Shown here in pieces: positions 1-9,310 of a stretch of 64,000 nucleotides of DNA. Both the position numbers and the translations under genes were made by a program. Source of the stretch: Chitinophagales bacterium (GTDB lineage: Bacteria > Bacteroidota > Bacteroidia > Chitinophagales > Chitinophagaceae); NCBI GenBank assembly GCA_017303335.1, contig JAFLBK010000004.1:186001-250000 (forward strand), read 5' to 3'. Position 1 is the stretch's first letter. The number at the start of each line of letters is the position of its first letter. The notes beneath the pieces were generated by a model, which was not told the origin of the DNA, did no database searches, and saw only the letters and a program-made list of their open reading frames with translations.

Positions 1-1772
1 TTATCGTTGTAGCTGATGCGGATGTTCGGTTTGTTGATGAAGATCGACTGGGTAAAGTCGTTGGTCAGCGAATCCACTGCTTCATCGTACTTCTGGGAGA
101 TGGGAGAATAGGTATAGGTTGTCTGGTTATTCTTTCCGTAGTTGTACGAGAACTCGTAACCGATTTCAATAGCGTATTTTGGTCCGAGCGGCTCGGTATA
201 TACAAGCCGGGTTGAAAGCCGTTGTGTCGACTTATCGGTATTGCGCAGCTGGTTGATGTTCTGCAACGAACTGGGCTGGCCGTTGGCGTAAACCTGGTTA
301 ACCGATTTCAGGTAACTGTTGCCATTGGTGAACAGGCCATTCCAGTCGGCATTAACCGACAGGGTTCTGCGTGGCTTTTTAAACCGGTGCTTGAAGAGCA
401 GATTGCCGTAGATCGATTGCTTATCGTTCTCCGTCTTTACATTGCTGTTCATTGAATTCTTCATTGTACCGAATCCGCCGGTGCTGGTAGAAGCACGGGT
501 TTCTTCGCTTTCGGTGTGGTAGAAGTTAGCCTTCGCTGTTATCTTAAAGGTATTGTTCGAGTCGATCTTGGCTTCGTAGCTGCCGCTGGTTTTGAAATTA
601 TGCCGGTTTACATACGAGTTGGCGGTGGAATTATCGATCAATACCGAATCTCCATATTGTGAACGGGCGTACCGGGTCATGTTATTGTTATAGATCTGGC
701 TGTTGTATTTGGGCGACAGGTTCACGGTATGTTTGTCGTTCCATTTGTTGCTGTACTGGATACCCGCGTTGACGTTGCGGATAAAACCGTTTTCGGTGTT
801 CACGTAAGGCTCATCGTCGGAGCTGCCGCCGGTCCAGGTGAAATTAAGTTCCCCGTTGTCATCCATCGACATGCTCACGTTTTCGTTCTCGCTGCCGTAT
901 TTCTCGGCGTCTTCCCAACTAAGCCCGTCTTGCCCGGTATTGCCGGTAAGCAGGAAGCCGGATATTTTTCGTTTACCCTTGAATGAACTGAGGAGGATAT
1001 TGCTGTTGTAGCGGTCATCAAGCGGTTTATTCAACAAGCCTCCTGCAATATCGATTTTGCCGAAATAACCTTTCTTTCGGTCTTCCTTCATTTTCAGGTT
1101 GATCGTCTTCTGTGTTTTGCCGTCGTCGATACCTGTAAATTCGGCCTGCTCGCTTTTCTTGTCAAATACCTGTACTTCTTTTACCGCGTCGGCCCGGAGG
1201 TTCTTCACGGCCATGCCGGGATCATCCCCAAAGAATTCTTCTCCATCCACCAGCACCTTGGTCACCTGTTCGCCCATGGCGGTGATCTTACCGCTCTTAT
1301 CTACCTGGATGCCTGGAAGCTTTTTCAGCAGTTCTTCCACGTTCGCATTGGCGCTTACCTTGAAGCTGTCGGCTGTATAAATGGTGGTATCACCTTTCAC
1401 CCGGATGGGATTACCGCTTTTTACGATCACTTCCTGCAGCAGTTTGCTTTTGGAGGTAACCGCGATGGCGGGGATAGCGGTGGTGGTTTCCGTAACCGAT
1501 ACGTTGTCGACAAAGTCGGCAAAATACGGGTGCGTGGTCATGAGGATATAATCACCGGGTTTTACATTCCGGAATGTGTAACTTCCCCTGGCATCGGTAC
1601 GGGTGAATTTGTACAGGATGGAATCCTTTGGGGTCAACAAAAGTACCACGGCATTGGCAATGGACTTATTTTGGCTGGTGTCGGAAACGGAGCCGGAGAT
1701 GTTGTTTTGCGCTTTACTGGTGAGGCATACGAATAGTGAAGCTATCAACAGGGCAGATAGTTTTCGTGGCAT
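1..1772 (-). CDS. Outer membrane beta-barrel / TonB-receptor-like protein (3' end cut by window)
   Basis: About 590 codons can be read leftward from the ATG at 1772 and the frame is still open at base 1, so the C-terminus is missing. The product starts with a signal peptide (MPRKLSALLIASLFVCLTSKAQ). A CarboxypepD_reg-like beta-sandwich follows at about residues 25-110 (SGSVSDTSQNKSIANAVV and onward). Next is a plug-like segment (LLKKLPGIQVDKSGKI, then VLVDGEEFFGDDP), then a long beta-rich region rich in Asn and Tyr. This is the arrangement of Bacteroidota outer-membrane beta-barrel family proteins related to TonB receptors. The substrate cannot be told. It is transcribed divergently from glgB, with 140 bases between them. 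Confidence 0.85.
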   Translation of the reverse strand, partial: MPRKLSALLIASLFVCLTSKAQNNISGSVSDTSQNKSIANAVVLLLTPKDSILYKFTRTDARGSYTFRNVKPGDYILMTTHPYFADFVDNVSVTETTTAIPAIAVTSKSKLLQEVIVKSGNPIRVKGDTTIYTADSFKVSANANVEELLKKLPGIQVDKSGKITAMGEQVTKVLVDGEEFFGDDPGMAVKNLRADAVKEVQVFDKKSEQAEFTGIDDGKTQKTINLKMKEDRKKGYFGKIDIAGGLLNKPLDDRYNSNILLSSFKGKRKISGFLLTGNTGQDGLSWEDAEKYGSENENVSMSMDDNGELNFTWTGGSSDDEPYVNTENGFIRNVNAGIQYSNKWNDKHTVNLSPKYNSQIYNNNMTRYARSQYGDSVLIDNSTANSYVNRHNFKTSGSYEAKIDSNNTFKITAKANFYHTESEETRASTSTGGFGTMKNSMNSNVKTENDKQSIYGNLLFKHRFKKPRRTLSVNADWNGLFTNGNSYLKSVNQVYANGQPSSLQNINQLRNTDKSTQRLSTRLVYTEPLGPKYAIEIGYEFSYNYGKNNQTTYTYSPISQKYDEAVDSLTNDFTQSIFINKPNIRISYND

Positions 1773-1912
1773 ATACTTTTAGGCTTTTTTCTAAAACTAA
1801 TTTCTTAGTTAAAGATGAATATAATTCTTAAGAATAACTAGAAGTCAATTCTTAAATTTACGTTAAAGCAAATTTCTGCATTTATCGGCAGGGATTTGAT
1901 ACAATTAGACCA

Positions 1913-3922
1913 ATGGCATCATCTGTAAGACAAACGGCTGCAAAAACCCACCGAAAGAAACCGCTGTCAACCCAAAAACAAGGGCGCAGATACGAAGACG
2001 AACATTTCATCGATGCGCAGAAACCGGTGTGGAATTATTCCCTTTTCACGGATGAGGATATTGTAAACTTCAAGAACGGCACTTTATATAATGGCTTCCG
2101 GAAATTCGGGGCCCATGCGCTCAGGGTTCTGGATACGGACGGCTATTATTTTGCCGTATGGGCGCCCAATGCCAGCAAAGTAGCTGTGGTGGGTGATTTC
2201 AATGGCTGGAAAAAACAGTTGCATCCCCTGTATGTACGCCTCGATCAATCCGGTATCTGGGAAGGTTTTATTCCGCATATACAGGCAGGAGAGAAATACA
2301 AGTTTTACATCAAGGGATATAAAGCTGTGGAGTTGATGAAGGCAGATCCGTATGCCCGTTACGCGGAACTGCGGCCTGCCACATCTTCCCTTACCTGGCA
2401 ATCGGCATTTCAGTGGAATGATGGATCATGGATGAAGAAACGCAGCAGGAACAATGCGCTCCAGGCTCCATGGAGCGTTTATGAGGTACATCTTGGCAGC
2501 TGGCAGCGGCCGGTACCAACCGATGAAGAAAGCTTCAACAGTTACCAGCAATTGATCGAACACCTGGTTCCCTACGTGAAAGGCATGGGCTTTACGCATG
2601 TGGAACTGATGCCGGTAATGGAATTTCCGTATGATGGCAGCTGGGGTTACCAGGGCACCGGTTATTTTGCGCCTACGTCGCGGTTTGGAGATCCCGACGG
2701 TTTCAAAGCACTTATCAATGCGTTTCATAACGCAGGGATCGGCGTAATACTCGATTGGGTGCCTTCGCATTTTCCCTACGATGCGCATGGATTATTCATG
2801 TTCGATGGCACGCACACATATGAGTACGCGGATATGCGCAAGGGCTATCATCCCGACTGGAACAGTTATATCTTCAACTACCGGCGCTCCGAAGTACGCT
2901 CTTTCCTGGTCAGCAGCGCCCGGTACTGGCTCGAGGAATTTCATGCAGATGGATTGCGGGTAGACGCGGTGAATTCCATTCTGCGGCTCGATTATTCCCG
3001 CAAAGAAGGAGAGTGGGAGCCAAATGAGTTTGGTGGCAACGGCAACCTGGAGGCGATCGAATTTGTAAAACAGTTCAACGAAACCGTATACCGCGATTTC
3101 CCGGATGTACAAACCATCGCCGAAGAAGCTTCCGACTGGCCCCAGGTATCGCATCCCACCACCCAGGGCGGACTCGGCTTCGGGATGAAATGGATGATGG
3201 GCTGGATGCACGATACCCTCGACTTCTTCAAGATGGACCCGCTGATGCGGCAGTTTCACCAGGATAAGTTCTCGTTCAGTATCATGTATTACTACGACGA
3301 AAACTTCATGCTGCCCTTCAGTCATGATGAAGTGGTACATGGCAAAAGCCCCATGATCTATAAAATGCCCGGTGATGAATGGCAGAAATTTGCCAACCTG
3401 CGCCTGCTGTATACCTACATGTTTACGCATCCGGGAGCAAAATTGCTCTTCATGGGCAACGAATTCGCCCAAACATCCGAATGGAACTATAAAACGGAAC
3501 TCGACTGGCCTTTGCTGCAGTTCGATTGTCATAAACTTATGCAGGCTTGTGTACGTGATCTTAATATGCTCTACCGCGATGAAACGGCCCTGCACAAGCT
3601 GCAGTTCGACCCGAAGGGTTTTGAGTGGGTGGATCTCAACCACAGGCAGGAATCCGTTGTTGCTTACATACGCAAGGCACGAAACCGGAAAGACGACGTA
3701 CTGGTGGTACTGAACCTGACACCGGTACCCCGGCACGACTGGAAAATCAGGGTTAAGGGAAAGAAAGAATGGAAGGAGCTGTTCAACAGCGACAGCAAAA
3801 AGTACTGGGGAACAGGCAATGTGTACAACCCGGCACCCAAGGCCAGATTGGTAGATAAAAAAGCGGGCATCTATGAAATAAATCTTCACCTCCCGGCGTT
3901 AGCAGGGGTGATTTTCCGGTAG
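1913..3922 (+). CDS. glgB: 1,4-alpha-glucan branching enzyme
   Basis: The 669-residue product matches GH13 branching enzymes, which introduce alpha-1,6 branches into glycogen in the cytoplasm. An N-terminal CBM48-like domain (about residues 60-160, with YYFAVWAPNASKVAVVGDFN) precedes the catalytic barrel. The catalytic residues are visible: nucleophile Asp351 in GLRVDAVNS, acid/base Glu404 in TIAEEAS, and Asp472 in FSHDEVVHGK. An alpha-amylase C-terminal beta domain follows. No glgA, glgC or glgP lies in the window, so it stands apart from any glycogen operon. The first about 25 residues are basic and low in complexity (MASSVRQTAAKTHRKK), so a later start is possible, but the ATG at 1913 is the best visible one. 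Confidence 0.96.
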   Translation: MASSVRQTAAKTHRKKPLSTQKQGRRYEDEHFIDAQKPVWNYSLFTDEDIVNFKNGTLYNGFRKFGAHALRVLDTDGYYFAVWAPNASKVAVVGDFNGWKKQLHPLYVRLDQSGIWEGFIPHIQAGEKYKFYIKGYKAVELMKADPYARYAELRPATSSLTWQSAFQWNDGSWMKKRSRNNALQAPWSVYEVHLGSWQRPVPTDEESFNSYQQLIEHLVPYVKGMGFTHVELMPVMEFPYDGSWGYQGTGYFAPTSRFGDPDGFKALINAFHNAGIGVILDWVPSHFPYDAHGLFMFDGTHTYEYADMRKGYHPDWNSYIFNYRRSEVRSFLVSSARYWLEEFHADGLRVDAVNSILRLDYSRKEGEWEPNEFGGNGNLEAIEFVKQFNETVYRDFPDVQTIAEEASDWPQVSHPTTQGGLGFGMKWMMGWMHDTLDFFKMDPLMRQFHQDKFSFSIMYYYDENFMLPFSHDEVVHGKSPMIYKMPGDEWQKFANLRLLYTYMFTHPGAKLLFMGNEFAQTSEWNYKTELDWPLLQFDCHKLMQACVRDLNMLYRDETALHKLQFDPKGFEWVDLNHRQESVVAYIRKARNRKDDVLVVLNLTPVPRHDWKIRVKGKKEWKELFNSDSKKYWGTGNVYNPAPKARLVDKKAGIYEINLHLPALAGVIFR

Positions 3923-3951
3923 CCGGAATAAAATTTGTGCCCAACATCCAT

Positions 3952-4968
3952 ATGAAACAAGTCCTTACTGCATTGGTATTTTTCCCACTGACTGCTTTAT
4001 TCGCCCAGAATACAGACAGTTCTTCCTATTACCTCAAAAAGGGCCTCGAAGAAAAAGAAGCCAAGCGCTACCAGGTAGCCAGCCAATATTTTAAAGAAGC
4101 GATACAGCAAGATCCAGCATCTGCCGTTGCCTACCTGGAGAACGGCTATGCAAATCTTGAAATGCGGCGCATGGACGAAGCGAAACTGAATTTCACCAGG
4201 GTATATGAGCTCGACCCGACCAATGACAATGCGATCAGGGAACTGGTAGAACTGAATTATAATTACCGGCATTACCAGAAAGCGATTGAACTGGCTGAAA
4301 AATGTAAATCTTGCCCGAATGCCGACCGGGTCATAGCGCTTTCATATTACCATCTTGAAGATTATCCCGGCGCTGCCAAAAAGATACAAGAGATACTCCT
4401 GAAGGATCCCAACAACGCTGAACTTACCTATACCCTCGCCAAGTGCAACTGGGAGATGGGCTATGAAGAAAAGGCCATCCCGTATTATGCAAAGGCGGTT
4501 CAACTCGATGAGAACCGTCCCGGCTGGTTTTTCGAACTCGGCATCCTGTATTATAATAATAACCGGTTCAAGGAAGCCGTGGCCGCTTTCAGCAAAGCCG
4601 CCGAAAAAGGATATGTACAAAGCAACGACTTCAATGAGAACCTCGGATTTGCCTGCCTGTACAGCGGTGAGTATGATCGGGGGGAGAAACTCTTGCTGGA
4701 AATATACCGGCGACGCCCCGGCGATAAGGATATTCTGCGGGATATGGCCCAGGCTTATTACGATGTAAAGATGTACGACAAAGCGCTGGAATTCTGCCAG
4801 CAATTGCTGGAGGCTGATAAAAACGACGCCAAGGCTTTGTACCAGGCAGGTATGTGCTTCCAGAAGAAAGGACAAACGCAGCGTGGCCAGCAGATGTGTG
4901 ATAAAGCCATCGAAATGGATCCGTCGCTCGGCAAACTCCGCCAGAAAAAAATGACCATGGGTTTATAA
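3952..4968 (+). CDS. Secreted/periplasmic TPR-repeat protein
   Basis: The product (338 residues from the ATG at 3952) has a clear signal peptide, MKQVLTALVFFPLTALFAQ. Seven or more tetratricopeptide repeats follow, for example AVAYLENGYANLEMRRMDEA and NAELTYTLAKCNWEMGYEEK. An in-frame GTG at 3937 would add MPNIH in front of the signal peptide and is less likely. TPR proteins are scaffolds for protein-protein contacts; nothing here names a partner. It begins 29 bases after glgB and a strong terminator follows at 5016-5040, so it may be co-transcribed with glgB. Confidence 0.9.
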   Translation: MKQVLTALVFFPLTALFAQNTDSSSYYLKKGLEEKEAKRYQVASQYFKEAIQQDPASAVAYLENGYANLEMRRMDEAKLNFTRVYELDPTNDNAIRELVELNYNYRHYQKAIELAEKCKSCPNADRVIALSYYHLEDYPGAAKKIQEILLKDPNNAELTYTLAKCNWEMGYEEKAIPYYAKAVQLDENRPGWFFELGILYYNNNRFKEAVAAFSKAAEKGYVQSNDFNENLGFACLYSGEYDRGEKLLLEIYRRRPGDKDILRDMAQAYYDVKMYDKALEFCQQLLEADKNDAKALYQAGMCFQKKGQTQRGQQMCDKAIEMDPSLGKLRQKKMTMGL

Positions 4969-5015
4969 AGAACTGCTATTCTATACCGCTTTTGCGATTG
5001 ATGTTTAGTTTGTGG

Positions 5016-5040
5016 CCGGGAGGAAACTCCCGGTTTTTTT
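5016..5040 (+). terminator. Rho-independent terminator after the TPR gene
   Basis: A perfect 7-bp stem (CCGGGAG / CTCCCGG) with a GAAA tetraloop is followed by seven T. It sits 48 bases after the stop of the upstream plus-strand TPR gene. Confidence 0.9.
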
Positions 5041-5047
5041 ATGTCCT

Positions 5048-5080
5048 AAAAAAGCAAGGCCCGGTTTCCCGGGCGCTTGC
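5048..5080 (-). terminator. Rho-independent terminator of the TonB receptor gene
   Basis: Read on the minus strand, a GC-rich stem (GCAAGCGCCCGG / CCGGGCCTTGC, one bulge) with a GAAA-like loop is followed by six T. It lies just downstream of the minus-strand receptor gene that ends at 5103. Together with the opposing terminator at 5016-5040 it insulates two convergent genes. Confidence 0.85.
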
Positions 5081-5102
5081 ATGGTGCTTGTTGCGAATGC
5101 TG

Positions 5103-7469
5103 TTAAAACTCCACCCGGTAACTCATCGTTGGGAATATTCCCGTTTGGTTGATCTTACGCACTTTCTGCCTGTCGTTATCATAATACGAGTAGAAGAGGT
5201 TCTGGTGGTTGGTGATATTCTGAATATCCAGCATGATGCTTTGTGTTACCCTCCGGCTGTTTATTTTGTAGGAGATCCCGATATCGAAGCGATAATAAGG
5301 ATCGCCTTTCTTTGTGTAATACTGATCTTTCACATACACGGCTTCTCCCTGTTGTTTAGACAGATCAAGATCGATCGGAGATTCACGCAGTGACCCGCTG
5401 GCCAGTATCCTGGCGTTCACGCCCAGTATCTGGTTCTTTTTGGGTTTCCATTCTTTCCCGGCCACCAGGTTCAGCTGGTAATCCCGTGCATACCGGGTAT
5501 TGAACTCCTTGCCACTGTACGTAGTGTAGGTAGACCGGAAAAGTGATGAGGTAAACAGGAAATAGAAATTATGACTGAATGGTTTTTCAACGCTCAGGTC
5601 GATTCCGTAATTGGTTCCCTTGCCCTTGCTCACCAGCGCCGAGTCTACACTGACAAGGCCGTAAACGTCACCTGCATTCAGCATCGAGAATTCGCTTTCC
5701 ATGTCCTTCTCCACCGGTACTTTATACAGGTGCTGGTAGTAAGCCTCTGCCTTTACGCGGATGTTCCGGAAGATAATGCGCTCATAGGCCAGCACCAGGT
5801 GGGCTGCCCGGATGAGGTCGAGCGACTTATTGATATCCTGCAAGCCAAGGGAGTGGTTTGTATTCTTGAAATAGTAGGTGGAGAGGTGTTCGGGTTTGCT
5901 GTGTAAACCTGCCGACAGCGCCAGTGACTCGCCGGGTTTGAATTGGTAAGCGATGGAAGCACGGGGTTCCAGGCTTTTACTGTCATTCAGGTCGAACAGG
6001 GATCCGTGTAAACCGGTATTGAGGGTCCACCTGTTGGTCATCCGCCACTTCCATTGTACATAGGCCTGGTAATACATCGCATTTCCCTCACCATTGATGA
6101 AATGCTTCCAGGTATCATCCACCTCATCATAATATTCGCTCTGGTAATCGAATCCAAGGCGGCTGGCGGTAACGCCGGCCCGCAACAGGTGCCGGGCGCT
6201 GATCTTGTTGTTGTACAAAACGCTGGCCCGGTATGCCGTATTGATGAACCGGGAGCGTACGATATCCACCCGTGAATAATCCGTTGCCGGATTCAGTGTA
6301 TCCGTTTTTACTTTGTACCAGTCGCCGGAAACGCTCAATACGGTTTTGAGATAGGAGTTGGGCGTAAGAAAGTACTGGTGCGATAGCCCCAGTACACCCA
6401 GTTTTCCCCTGCCTTTGTAGTTCACGTTCTCATTGTCTTCATCCCACTTGGTTTTATCTTTTTCCACTTCACGCTCTGCCAGGTTCGTTCCGCCAATACC
6501 AAATACCGAGAACGTGCCTGCCTTGCGGGTTGGAAAATTGAGTTTGAATGAAAGATCCTGGTATTCCGGCACAAGGCCTTTATCGAGGTTCAGGAAGTTT
6601 TTCAGTAATGCGAGTGTGGAGTAACGGTAGTTAAAGAGATAGGAAGCGCCCGATTTTTTTGAAAAAGGCCCTTCGGCGGAGGCTTCGATGCCGAGGGCAC
6701 CGATGGAAAACATGCGTTCCATTTTATCCTTGTTGCCGTTCCGGAAATGGAGGTCGAAGGCCCCGGAAAGCGCATTGCCGAATTCGGCCGGGAAGGCGCC
6801 GGTATAAAAATCGTTGGTACCCAGCATACTGCTGCTCAGCATGCTGATGGCACCACCCGAAGAACCAAGTCCGCCAAAATGATTCGGACTGGGGATCTCG
6901 ATACCCTCCAGGCGCCACAAAACGCCCTTGGGCGAATTGCCCCGTACCACGATGGAGTTATCCATATCGCCGTTGCTGCTTACACCGGCAAAGTTTTGCG
7001 CCATGCGGCCAGGGTCGGATACGGATGCCGGATACCGCTTGGTATCTTCTACCGAAAAAGAACGGGCGCTCACGCTGGCGAATTCATTCGTTGGCTTAAG
7101 CCTGTTCCGACGGCTCGAAACTTTTATTTCATCCAGTACTTTGATTTTTTCGGTCAGTGCGATGTTCAGGAATGTTTCTTTCCCGGAACTGATCAATACC
7201 TCGGCGATGGATTTGTTCTCGTAACCCAGCAGGGAAACTTCCAGTGTCTGTCGGCCGATCGGTATGCCGCTGAGTGTGAAATTACCCAGCGAGTCGGTGA
7301 TCGTTCCTTTATTGATCCCGCTGATGGTTACCGCGGCATCCCGCAATGGCTTTTTGGATTCGGCATCAATGACAATGCCTTTGATCGATTGGGTGAATGC
7401 TGTGTTTTGAGCCCGGCTGGTAAGGCAAAGCATTACCAGGCTCAGCGCCCAGAAGAGTTTTGTTTTCAT
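5103..7469 (-). CDS. TonB-dependent receptor with CarboxypepD_reg-like domain
   Basis: The 788-residue product is an outer-membrane TonB-dependent transporter. It has a signal peptide (MKTKLFWALSLVMLCLTSRAQ), a CarboxypepD_reg-like domain at about residues 28-115 (IKGIVIDAESKKPLRDAAVT), and a plug domain. The plug is recognisable from PGRMAQNFAGVSSNGDMDN, VVRGNSPKGVLWRLEGIEIP and the FGNALSGAFDL segment. The rest is beta-barrel and ends in the aromatic MSYRVEF, as expected for Bam-inserted barrels. There is no SusD partner, so a glycan SusCD pair is unlikely. The ligand is unknown. Confidence 0.93.
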   Translation of the reverse strand: MKTKLFWALSLVMLCLTSRAQNTAFTQSIKGIVIDAESKKPLRDAAVTISGINKGTITDSLGNFTLSGIPIGRQTLEVSLLGYENKSIAEVLISSGKETFLNIALTEKIKVLDEIKVSSRRNRLKPTNEFASVSARSFSVEDTKRYPASVSDPGRMAQNFAGVSSNGDMDNSIVVRGNSPKGVLWRLEGIEIPSPNHFGGLGSSGGAISMLSSSMLGTNDFYTGAFPAEFGNALSGAFDLHFRNGNKDKMERMFSIGALGIEASAEGPFSKKSGASYLFNYRYSTLALLKNFLNLDKGLVPEYQDLSFKLNFPTRKAGTFSVFGIGGTNLAEREVEKDKTKWDEDNENVNYKGRGKLGVLGLSHQYFLTPNSYLKTVLSVSGDWYKVKTDTLNPATDYSRVDIVRSRFINTAYRASVLYNNKISARHLLRAGVTASRLGFDYQSEYYDEVDDTWKHFINGEGNAMYYQAYVQWKWRMTNRWTLNTGLHGSLFDLNDSKSLEPRASIAYQFKPGESLALSAGLHSKPEHLSTYYFKNTNHSLGLQDINKSLDLIRAAHLVLAYERIIFRNIRVKAEAYYQHLYKVPVEKDMESEFSMLNAGDVYGLVSVDSALVSKGKGTNYGIDLSVEKPFSHNFYFLFTSSLFRSTYTTYSGKEFNTRYARDYQLNLVAGKEWKPKKNQILGVNARILASGSLRESPIDLDLSKQQGEAVYVKDQYYTKKGDPYYRFDIGISYKINSRRVTQSIMLDIQNITNHQNLFYSYYDNDRQKVRKINQTGIFPTMSYRVEF

Positions 7470-7503
7470 GGCTTACTTTAGTTTGAATTTGGTAATATGG
7501 GCG

Positions 7504-7511
7504 CAAACCTA
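7504..7511 (-). promoter_or_regulatory. Bacteroidota-type -7 element (TAGGTTTG)
   Basis: On the minus strand TAGGTTTG matches the TAnnTTTG consensus, 34 bases upstream of the TonB receptor ATG at 7469. No clear TTTG was seen at the expected -33 spacing. Confidence 0.5.
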
Positions 7512-7619
7512 CCTGTATGTTCACACAAATACCATTGTAAACTGAATGAGTTGCCGAAAAATCGGAGTGAAGTGCGTTTGGAGCATGTAATCAAAAAAAG
7601 CGGAAATAAGGAGTGGCCT

Positions 7620-7973
7620 TTAGTCGCGTGGTTCTGTTATAACGGAACCGGTTAATACCTCAACCGTATAACGACTGTGCGATGCCGCGCCATTCGAAAA
7701 ATAGTCAAGGGGAAAATGATGCTGGCCGTTGTTTTTTTTGAAGCGGATAAAGAACTCGCCGTCACCTTGATTTGCCGGTAATGTGCAGGGATAATCCCGT
7801 GTTTCGCGGGGAGCCAGGATGATGTACCTGTCTTTCTTCCGTGTGTTTGGCCCGATCTCCACCGAATCAAGCTGTTCGCCGCTGCGGTTGACGATGCGGA
7901 AGGAAGCTGAACGGGTATTGCATGCGGCTAATACCGTGAGTGCGGCGAGTGTACAAATGACTTTGCGTATCAT
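7620..7973 (-). CDS. Small hypothetical lipoprotein
   Basis: This 117-residue protein of unknown function starts with a lipoprotein signal (MIRKVICTLAALTVLAAC, Cys18 as lipid anchor). The mature part looks like a single small beta domain (ASFRIVNRSGEQLDSVEIGP, then PRETRDYPC and GEFFIRFKKNNGQH). No family is recognised. It lies 18 bases after a TPR gene and a GIN-domain gene on the same strand, so the three may form one transcript. Confidence 0.75.
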   Translation of the reverse strand: MIRKVICTLAALTVLAACNTRSASFRIVNRSGEQLDSVEIGPNTRKKDRYIILAPRETRDYPCTLPANQGDGEFFIRFKKNNGQHHFPLDYFSNGAASHSRYTVEVLTGSVITEPRD

Positions 7974-7991
7974 TGCTTCCGTAAATGGCTA

Positions 7992-8498
7992 TCACATCTT
8001 CAGCATCTCCTTCTTTTTCTTACAGCGTTCGATCGACTTGGAGTAGATCTCAATGTTGGCGTCGTTGAGCGAGGCGATGATGGCTTTCTTGTAATGTTCG
8101 ATCGCGTTGTCGAAATCGCCTTTCATTTCATACATGATCCCGAATTCATTGCAGATGAGCGGCCGGTCGATACCCGGAACCTTGATCGCCTGGTTCAGCA
8201 ACTGTTCCTGTTCATCGAGTTTGTTGACGGTGGAAAGCGTGATCGACAGGTTGCCATACACCGGCGTATACTCGGGTGTAAGCGCTATGCAACGGCGGTA
8301 TAGTTCTTCCGATTTGCTGTAATCCCGGTACTGGGTTTCATAGATCCAGCCCAGGTGATTGTAGGCTTTGCCGTAATCCGGCGCATCGGTAAGAATGGCC
8401 TCCAGCTTCTGGATGGCCTCGGTAAATCGTTTTTCCTTGATCAGGTTATCCGCTTCGAAAAAGAGTTCGTCGAGCAGGATACGGTCATAATCACCCAT
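7992..8498 (-). CDS. TPR-repeat protein
   Basis: About 168 residues with three to four tetratricopeptide repeats (RFTEAIQKLEAILTDAPDYG, GKAYNHLGWIYETQYRDYSK, FGIMYEMKGDFDNAIEHYKK) and a lysine-rich end. There is no signal peptide, so it is probably cytoplasmic. The frame can be extended to a TTG at 8522, but the ATG at 8498 (MGDYDRILLDELF) is the more natural start. It is sandwiched between two envelope lipoprotein genes with gaps of 18 and 48 bases. No specific role can be given. Confidence 0.8.
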   Translation of the reverse strand: MGDYDRILLDELFFEADNLIKEKRFTEAIQKLEAILTDAPDYGKAYNHLGWIYETQYRDYSKSEELYRRCIALTPEYTPVYGNLSITLSTVNKLDEQEQLLNQAIKVPGIDRPLICNEFGIMYEMKGDFDNAIEHYKKAIIASLNDANIEIYSKSIERCKKKKEMLKM

Positions 8499-8546
8499 AG
8501 CGTACTGTTTTAGGAACGGCAAGATACTAAATCTTTCCAGCGCCTT

Positions 8547-9209
8547 TTATTGCCGGATCAGTCTTCCGCTGCCGGCGATAATGGTATTGACAGATGTGGG
8601 TGTTCCTTTGTAATACACATTGCCGCTGCCGGCGATCGTTACATCCAGTTTTTCGGTTGCCGTGGTTTGGATATTCCCGCTGCCATTGAGTGAAATGTTG
8701 TTGTCTTTGATCTGTAATCCGTAGGCGTTTATGTTTCCGCTGCCGGCAATCACCAGGTGACCCTTGGGAGCTGTTCCCTGATCAAAATCGATATTGCCTG
8801 AACCGGTAACCAGCAGGTCGATGCTGCTGCTGTTTATAAAATTACCCGTAACCCGCAGGTTGCCGGATCCCTGCACGTTCAGGAAATCGATGCCGTCGGG
8901 CATGGTGATATATACTTTCAGATTGTCGTTACGGACATTGGTGCCGCTGCGGTAACCAAGCCGGAGTTCTTTGTTTACCACGTTGGTCTCAAAATAAGGC
9001 ATCAGGTTGGCATAGCCGGTCACTTGCACGCTCAGGGTATTTCCTTTGGTGATGTACACATTGTTACTGCCGAGAATTGATACGGCGTTAAAGGTGGCGG
9101 TATTCCTTGTTTCGGTGATGCTGCTGCCGGCGCCGGTTACCCGGTCTTTGTAGCAGGAACTTAACAGCAGACTGAAGCCTGCCAGCAGGATGTAAATACG
9201 TTGTTTCAT
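8547..9209 (-). CDS. GIN-domain (DUF2807) lipoprotein
   Basis: The 220-residue product carries a lipoprotein signal (MKQRIYILLAGFSLLLSSC). A head-GIN/DUF2807-type right-handed beta-helix follows. GSGN-type turns recur every 18-25 residues (VQGSGNLRVTG, VTGSGNIDFD, IAGSGNINAY, LNGSGNIQTT, IAGSGNVYYK, IAGSGRLIRQ), as in putative auto-transporter adhesin head domains of Bacteroidota. The biochemical role of the family is not established. It is probably anchored to the outer membrane. It is the first gene of a possible three-gene minus-strand unit. Confidence 0.88.
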   Translation of the reverse strand: MKQRIYILLAGFSLLLSSCYKDRVTGAGSSITETRNTATFNAVSILGSNNVYITKGNTLSVQVTGYANLMPYFETNVVNKELRLGYRSGTNVRNDNLKVYITMPDGIDFLNVQGSGNLRVTGNFINSSSIDLLVTGSGNIDFDQGTAPKGHLVIAGSGNINAYGLQIKDNNISLNGSGNIQTTATEKLDVTIAGSGNVYYKGTPTSVNTIIAGSGRLIRQ

Positions 9210-9310
9210 GGCAATATTTTTTCAAACCAAATGTATGACGCAGCAAGATCGGCGGCAATGGCATTGGAATGAATTGTTGGATGTAGCGTATGAGATGCCG
9301 TTATGCAGGA

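Noticed and set aside
1830..1850. AT-rich palindrome TTCTTAAGAA between the first gene and glgB
   Set aside because: Short and expected by chance in AT-rich intergenic DNA; no second copy or promoter alignment supports it.
2792..3889. Long minus-strand ORF (365 codons) opposite glgB
   Set aside because: Shadow of the real gene: the opposite frame has full GH13 motifs, while this one has no recognisable domain or start context.
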